Assembly (NCBI RefSeq): GCF_010686755.1
Contig: NZ_JAAGXA010000002.1
Span: 124,001 to 188,000, forward strand
Origin: Nocardioides zeae
GTDB lineage: Bacteria; Actinomycetota; Actinomycetes; Propionibacteriales; Nocardioidaceae
DNA length: 64,000 bases
Direction: 5' to 3'
Positions 59,578 to 64,000 of the stretch are shown in pieces. The position numbers were made by a program, and so were the translations under genes. The notes under the pieces are model-generated. The model did no database searches. It was not told where the DNA came from and saw only the letters and a program-made list of their open reading frames with translations. The stretch's first letter is position 1; each line of letters opens with the position of its first letter.

Positions 59578-60606
59578 TCAGGGGGTCGGGGCCTGCGCGC
59601 GCAGCCACGCCGCTGCACGGTCGCGGTAGGTCGCGATGCCCTTGTAGTCGGCCATGTCCTCGGGCAGCTCGGCGATGACCGCCGCGGCCCGCTCCCGCCA
59701 CTCCTCGACGCGCGCGAGCTCGTCGAAGGGCAGCAGGTAGCTGCGGATGAGGAACATGACGGCGCCCGACTCGGGGAGTCGGACCAGGTGCTGCACCTCG
59801 GTGCGGAGGTGCACGAGACGTCCGAACGTCTCGTCGTCGACGCCCAGGACCATCGGGCGGTCCGGGCCCCAGTCGGGGTAGGTCTCGGTGGAGACGTCGA
59901 GCCGGCGGTGGACGGTGAGCGTCCAGTTCGTGCGCCGGTAGGTCTCGTTGGGCTGGAGGCGCTTGATGAACTCGTGCGCCCGCGTGATGACCCCCTCGGA
60001 GTGGATCCGCGGCACGGGGCCGTGGATCTCGAGGAAGCTCATCCCGACGTCGAACCCGAAGGACCAGTCGGCCGCGAAGGTGACCACGCCGGCGTCGCCG
60101 TAGAGCACGCCGTCGCGCTCGTCGAGCAGCACCACGTCCTCCTGCACCTGCGCGGTGATCCAGCGCAGCGGCGGCTCCGGCAGGGTGCTCGCGTCGCCGA
60201 GCACGAACGCGTGGTCGATGCCGAGCAGGTCGTTGCGCCACCGGTACGCCGCGCGCGGACCCTCGAGGGGCTCGAGCGCGAACGCGTCGGGCCGCGCCAG
60301 CGCCAGCTCCCGCATGAGGCAGAGCATCGCGTCCCAGCACGCCACGTCCATGTGGGGCAGCACCGCGTGGCGGGACGGGTCCCGCTCGAGGATCGCGGCC
60401 CTCTCGGCCAGCTCCTCGGCGTACGCGGAGTCGACGTCGACGACCGCCGCGCCCCACTGGCCGGCCGGGGTCGTGACGACGCCGCGGGCGGGCTCGACGT
60501 TGGTGGTGTAGCGGTAGGTGGGGTTCGGGAACGGGAACGGGAAGCCGGCGACGAGGTCGGGCGCGGTCGTCGGGGCCGCCGGGGACAGGATCGGGGGCGG
60601 GGTCAC
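59578..60606 (-). CDS. Haem-dependent oxidative N-demethylase catalytic subunit (DUF3445), copy 1
   Basis: A 342-residue DUF3445 (HODM alpha-like) protein. Members bind haem in a PAS-like fold and demethylate secondary amines such as dimethylamine with oxygen. Conserved features: YTTNVEPARGVV near the N-terminus, YRWRNDLLGIDHAFVLGD, FAADWSFGFDVGMSFLEIHGPVPRI and PNETYRRTNWTLTVHRRLDVS. GTG start overlaps the reductase stop by four bases. A divergent second copy lies at 62313. Together with the reductase and the DmmA-like protein it forms a complete dimethylamine-monooxygenase-like set. Confidence 0.87.
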   Translation of the reverse strand: MTPPPILSPAAPTTAPDLVAGFPFPFPNPTYRYTTNVEPARGVVTTPAGQWGAAVVDVDSAYAEELAERAAILERDPSRHAVLPHMDVACWDAMLCLMRELALARPDAFALEPLEGPRAAYRWRNDLLGIDHAFVLGDASTLPEPPLRWITAQVQEDVVLLDERDGVLYGDAGVVTFAADWSFGFDVGMSFLEIHGPVPRIHSEGVITRAHEFIKRLQPNETYRRTNWTLTVHRRLDVSTETYPDWGPDRPMVLGVDDETFGRLVHLRTEVQHLVRLPESGAVMFLIRSYLLPFDELARVEEWRERAAAVIAELPEDMADYKGIATYRDRAAAWLRAQAPTP

Positions 60607-61595
60607 AGGGTCACCTCCAGGTGGGCGCGGCCGTCGGCCGCGGGGACGGCGCGGGAGACGCAGGCCATCAGGCAGTCGCCCGCGCCCCTCGTCTCCTCGT
60701 CGAGGAACAGGTCGCGGTGCAGCACGGGGCTGCTCCCGGGAGCGACGTCGACGCGGCACTCGCCGCAGACGCCCTGGCGGCACAGGTTGGGCACGACGTG
60801 GCCGGCGTCCTCGAGCGCCTCGAGGAGGCTGGTGCCCGACGGCACCTCCAGAACCTGCCCCGCGACGCCGACCGTGAACGGGTCGCCCGGGTCGAGCGCC
60901 GCGACGCCGAACGGCTCGAGGTGCACCCGGCTGGACGGCCAGCCGAGCTCCGTCGCCAGGTCGACCACCGCGTCCATGAACCCGGCGGGACCGCAGGTGT
61001 AGAGGTGGGTGCCCAGCGGCTGGTCGGCGAGCCGCACGGCGAGGTCCTCGGCGAGCCCGGCGCGGTCGGCGAGGAAGGTGACCCGGTCGCCGCCGAGCTC
61101 CTTGAGCTCGTCGACGTGGGCGCCGTGCCCGTCGCGGAACAGGTAGACCAGCTCCGCGTCCCGGCCCCAGCGCACGTGCGAGCGGAGGTGGGAGAGCAGG
61201 GGGGTGATGCCGATGCCGGCGCCGACGAGCAGGTGCCGGGTGGCCAGGTGGATCGGCGCGAACGCGCTGCGGGGCGGGGTCGCGGTGACCCGGTCGCCGA
61301 CCGTCAGGCCGTGCACCCAGGCGGAGCCGCCGCAGGCGGAGCCGCCCTCGGCGGCGGGCGCGCAGCGCAGCACCGAGATCGTGTAGTGCCGCGGGTCGCT
61401 GCTCTCCCCCGTCAGCGAGTAGGCGTTGGCCGCGCGCCGCGGCCGTCCCTCCCCCGCCGGCACGTCGAGCACGAGGTGGCTGCCGGGCGTGAACGAGGGC
61501 AGGCGGTCGCCGTCGGGGTGGGCGAGCGCGAGCGAGCGGATCCCCGGCACCGCGTCGTCGACGGTCGCGACGACGAGCTCGATCCGGGCGTTCAC
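60603..61595 (-). CDS. Flavin/2Fe-2S reductase for the N-demethylase, copy 1
   Basis: A 330-residue phthalate-dioxygenase-reductase-like protein: flavin-binding domain (YSLTGESSDPRHY), NAD domain (LLVGAGIGITPLLSHL and LYTCGPAGFMDAV) and a C-terminal plant-type 2Fe-2S domain (CRQGVCGEC, then a distal Cys in DCLMACVS). It passes electrons from NAD(P)H to the haem oxygenase subunit. GTG overlaps of four bases on both sides tie it to the DmmA-like and DUF3445 genes. A second copy begins at 63344. Confidence 0.92.
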   Translation of the reverse strand: MNARIELVVATVDDAVPGIRSLALAHPDGDRLPSFTPGSHLVLDVPAGEGRPRRAANAYSLTGESSDPRHYTISVLRCAPAAEGGSACGGSAWVHGLTVGDRVTATPPRSAFAPIHLATRHLLVGAGIGITPLLSHLRSHVRWGRDAELVYLFRDGHGAHVDELKELGGDRVTFLADRAGLAEDLAVRLADQPLGTHLYTCGPAGFMDAVVDLATELGWPSSRVHLEPFGVAALDPGDPFTVGVAGQVLEVPSGTSLLEALEDAGHVVPNLCRQGVCGECRVDVAPGSSPVLHRDLFLDEETRGAGDCLMACVSRAVPAADGRAHLEVTL

Positions 61596-62170
61596 GCGGC
61601 CTCCCCCTCCGAGCGGGCGGCGGAGCCGTCGGCGGGGCGGGCGGCGGAGCCGTCGGCCGGCGTCTCGGCGTCCACCATGAACCCGAGGTGCGCGCCGGTC
61701 AGGCGCGAGACGTGGGGGTAGACGAGCAGCCGACGGCCGCAGCCCGTGCAGGGCACGACGGCCTCGAGCTCGACGGCGGCGTGCGTCGTGGCGTCGCAGT
61801 GCACGCACCACACGGCCCGCTCCGCGGTGTCGACGACTCCGAACGCCATCTCGTCGTCGCCCAGCCCGGCCCGGACGCCGGCCGCACGCACGGCGAGGCA
61901 CTCCCGCGCCGTACCGGCCACGAGCACCCGGTGGCCCACCCGCGCCACCGCGAGGTCGGCGCGCAGCGCGGCGACCGCGGCGTCGACGTCGCCGCACTCG
62001 TGACGCCGTACGTCGCGCCCCGCCAACGCCGTCGACCAGCGGTCGGCGACGTCCCCGGCCCCGGGGAGCACGACCAGCGTGAACACGCGGCCCCGCAGGT
62101 CGGGCTCGGCAGCGGGCGCGGAGGCGTCCCACGCCCAGCGCGGCACGCTGGTCTGGCTCATGCTGACCAC
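61592..62170 (-). CDS. Dimethylamine monooxygenase subunit DmmA-like protein
   Basis: A 192-residue protein. The C-terminal part holds a zinc-ribbon-like WCVHCDATTHAAVE, VPCTGCGRRLLVYPHVSR, which fits the DmmA-like C-terminal domain; the following HVSRLTGAHLGFMVDAE is also typical. The GTG at 62170 is chosen because GAGGAGG stands seven bases upstream; an in-frame ATG at 62161 is weaker. The last 20 residues are an Ala/Asp/Gly-rich near-duplicate (ADGSAAR twice). It is the third subunit of the set, of unknown biochemical role. Confidence 0.8.
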   Translation of the reverse strand: MVSMSQTSVPRWAWDASAPAAEPDLRGRVFTLVVLPGAGDVADRWSTALAGRDVRRHECGDVDAAVAALRADLAVARVGHRVLVAGTARECLAVRAAGVRAGLGDDEMAFGVVDTAERAVWCVHCDATTHAAVELEAVVPCTGCGRRLLVYPHVSRLTGAHLGFMVDAETPADGSAARPADGSAARSEGEAA

Positions 62171-62312
62171 GACGATCCCTCCTCTCCACCTCGGCCGCCC
62201 CGGTCGGCGCCGGGGCGGGTAGTCGAACGTGACGGTGTTTCTCCCCGGTGTCCGCGGCGTTCCGCCGGACGCACGGGCGCGGTGATCCGCCTCACGACCG
62301 TCGTCACGGCGC

Positions 62313-63347
62313 TCACCGGCGGGTCAGCCACGCCATGGCGGGCTCGCGGTAGTCGAGGAATCCCTTGTAGGCGGCCAGGTCCTCGGGCAGCTCGAGGACG
62401 ACGCGGGCGAGCTGGTCGCGCCACGCCGGCACCTGCCGGATCTCCTCCAGCGAGGTCATGTGGGTGCGGATGTTGAACGTGACCGCCCCGGTCATCGGCA
62501 GGCGGATGAAGTGCTCGACCTCGATGCGCAGCTGGAGGCGGCCCCAGTCCTCCGCGGCGACGAGCGCCGGGATGTCGCCCGCCCAGGCCGGCAGCTCCTC
62601 GAGGCTGACGTCGAGCAGCCGGGAGCCGGAGGCCGACAGCGTCCAGTTGACGCGGCGGTACACCTGGTCGACCGGCAGGCGGCGCAGGAACTGCTCGGCC
62701 CGCGACGTGATGCCCTCCCGGGTCAGCCGCGGCACGGGGTTGTGGATCTCCGCCATCGTCATGCCGACGTCGAAGGAGACCGACCACGCGGCCGCGAAGG
62801 TCACGAGCCCGGCGTCGAAGCACAGCTCGCCGTCACGCTCCTTGACGAGGAGCAGGTCGTCGGGGACCTCGCGGCCCAGGAAGGTCATCGGGTCCCACGG
62901 CAGGCTCGTCGCGTCGCCCAGCACGAACGTCTGGTCGGTGCCGAGGGCGGCGTTGCGCCACCGGAACCGGTCGGGGTCGCGGGGGTCCTCGTCGAGCCGC
63001 ATGATCGCCGGGTACGACGCGGCCAGGTCCCGCAGGTAGTAGAGCAGGAGGTCCCAGCAGGCCGGCAGCATCCCGGGCATGATCCGCACCCGGTGGGGAT
63101 CGGCGTCGAGGATCCGGCGCCGCTCGGCCATGATCGCGCCGTACTCCTCGCCCCCGAGGTCGACGATCGTCGCTCCCCACTCGCCGGCGGCGGTACGGCG
63201 CACGAGCCGTGCGGGCTCGACGTTGACGGAGTAGCGGAACGCGTCGAGGTCGTCCGGGAACGGCCAGGGCAGGCGCGCGGTGTGGCCGCGCACGGGGAAG
63301 GCGGGGGCGTCGGTCGCCGCGGTCGGGGCAGCGGGGGCGAGGGTCAC
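62313..63347 (-). CDS. Haem-dependent oxidative N-demethylase catalytic subunit (DUF3445), copy 2
   Basis: A 344-residue paralogue of the protein at 59578, with the same framework: YSVNVEPARLVRRTAAGEWGA, RFRWRNAALGTDQTFVLGD, FAAAWSVSFDVGMTMAEIHNPVP and VYRRVNWTLSASGS. Sequence divergence over the central region suggests a different amine substrate. GTG start overlaps the stop of the second reductase by four bases. It is the second gene of a tandem module that continues beyond the window. Confidence 0.85.
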   Translation of the reverse strand: MTLAPAAPTAATDAPAFPVRGHTARLPWPFPDDLDAFRYSVNVEPARLVRRTAAGEWGATIVDLGGEEYGAIMAERRRILDADPHRVRIMPGMLPACWDLLLYYLRDLAASYPAIMRLDEDPRDPDRFRWRNAALGTDQTFVLGDATSLPWDPMTFLGREVPDDLLLVKERDGELCFDAGLVTFAAAWSVSFDVGMTMAEIHNPVPRLTREGITSRAEQFLRRLPVDQVYRRVNWTLSASGSRLLDVSLEELPAWAGDIPALVAAEDWGRLQLRIEVEHFIRLPMTGAVTFNIRTHMTSLEEIRQVPAWRDQLARVVLELPEDLAAYKGFLDYREPAMAWLTRR

Positions 63348-64000
63348 AGGTCCACCTCGATGTCGTCGTCGGCGCGGGCCGCGCGGGAGACGCAGGCCAG
63401 CATGCGGTCGCCGCACTCCTTGGCGGCGTCGGAGAGCACGAGGTCGCGGTGCTCGACCGCGCCGCGGCGTACCGGCACCTCGCACTCACCGCAGACGCCC
63501 TGGCGGCAGAGGTTGGGCACGGCGCGACCCGTCGCGAGCAGGGCCTCGAGGAGGCTGGTGCCGGGCGGCACGGCGAGACGCTCGCCCGTCGACGCCAGCG
63601 TGGCGGTGAAGGGGACGCCCGGGTCGAGCTCGGGCGCCGTGAACCGCTCGAGGTGCACCCGGTGCTCGGGCCAGCCGGCGGCGCGGGCCGCGTCGACGTA
63701 GGTCTCGAGCAGGGGCACCGGTCCGCACGCGTAGGCGTGGGTGCCGAGCGGCTGGTCGGCGAGCCGGTCGGCGAGGAGGGCGGCGGTCGCCGCGACGGTG
63801 GTCGCCTCGTGGAGGGTCACGTCCTCGCGCTCCGCCAGCGCCCGCAGGTCGTCGAGGTGGGCGGCGTGGCCAGGCCGGTAGGAGTAGAGCACCTCGGCGC
63901 TCCCGCCCCACCGCACGATCGCGCGGGCGTGGGAGAGCACCGGCGTGACGCCGATGCCGCCGGCGACGAGCAGCGCGTGGCGCTGGTCGTGGCGCGGGGC
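63344..64000 (-). CDS. Flavin/2Fe-2S reductase, copy 2 (5' end beyond the window)
   Basis: The last 218 or so residues are visible, with the NAD domain (GGIGVTPVLSHAR and AYACGPVPLLETYV) and the 2Fe-2S domain (CRQGVCGEC, distal Cys in RMLACVS). It closely follows the reductase at 60603 in layout. Coupled by GTGA overlap to the second DUF3445 gene. The flavin domain and start lie outside the window. Confidence 0.9.
   Translation of the reverse strand, partial: APRHDQRHALLVAGGIGVTPVLSHARAIVRWGGSAEVLYSYRPGHAAHLDDLRALAEREDVTLHEATTVAATAALLADRLADQPLGTHAYACGPVPLLETYVDAARAAGWPEHRVHLERFTAPELDPGVPFTATLASTGERLAVPPGTSLLEALLATGRAVPNLCRQGVCGECEVPVRRGAVEHRDLVLSDAAKECGDRMLACVSRAARADDDIEVDL

Overview
The window is very GC-rich (roughly 70-75% by eye), densely coded, rich in GTG starts and in 4-base GTGA/ATGA stop-start overlaps, and carries actinobacterial hallmarks: a DUF222/HNH protein, a polyprenol-phosphomannose mannosyltransferase, DUF4333 and MpaB-type proteins, and Nocardioides-like gene content. 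A member of the Nocardioidaceae or a close relative is the best inference; no rRNA, tRNA, integrase, intact insertion sequence or CRISPR array was seen.

Layout. 1-6.9 kb: a tightly coupled operon with a TrpA-fold protein (3' end only), a GntR regulator, a THI5/SsuA-type ABC importer, a second TrpA-fold protein with its catalytic Glu/Asp pair kept, an FGGY kinase and an SDR dehydrogenase; this looks like an uncharacterised catabolic pathway. 7-12.7 kb: VOC protein, a 147-bp tandem repeat, lrgAB plus a third gene, tag, pirin and a GT4 glycosyltransferase. 12.7-17.8 kb: a stretch of visibly lower GC with a frameshifted lipoprotein, a secreted S1 protease, and a divergent sigma factor with a membrane anti-sigma candidate whose outer domain resembles the protease pro-region. 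17.8-28.5 kb: WXG-like protein, a PucR regulator facing a yeast-type cytosine deaminase and cytosine permease, an orphan histidine kinase, an MptB-like mannosyltransferase, a TetR/RibD-like divergent pair with a clear operator, and a DUF4333 lipoprotein. 28.5-39.7 kb: thiolase, MpaB-type oxygenase, DUF222/HNH protein, a four-gene osmoprotectant ABC operon, a disulfide reductase-like flavoprotein, a HAD phosphatase and an intact paralogue of the frameshifted lipoprotein.

39.8-46.7 kb: an AraC regulator facing a Baeyer-Villiger monooxygenase and an alpha/beta hydrolase (oxidise to an ester, then cleave it), then a secreted beta-helix/FG-GAP protein. 46.8-55.5 kb: an FdhF-type molybdoprotein, a STAS antagonist, an RsbW-type kinase, an intergenic array of palindromes, a bacteriophytochrome fused to a PP2C phosphatase, and a second PAS-PP2C phosphatase. 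Together these could form a light-controlled partner-switching circuit. 55.5-64 kb, all on the minus strand: DUF1275 protein, gamma-glutamyltransferase-like protein, ammonium transporter, and two adjacent haem-dependent N-demethylase modules (DUF3445 subunit plus iron-sulfur flavin reductase, with one DmmA-like subunit) that should release methylamine or ammonium from methylated amines.

The most unusual features are the TrpA/kinase/SDR operon, the phytochrome-PP2C/STAS/kinase neighbourhood, the shared domain of the protease and the anti-sigma candidate, and several families of dispersed intergenic palindromes.
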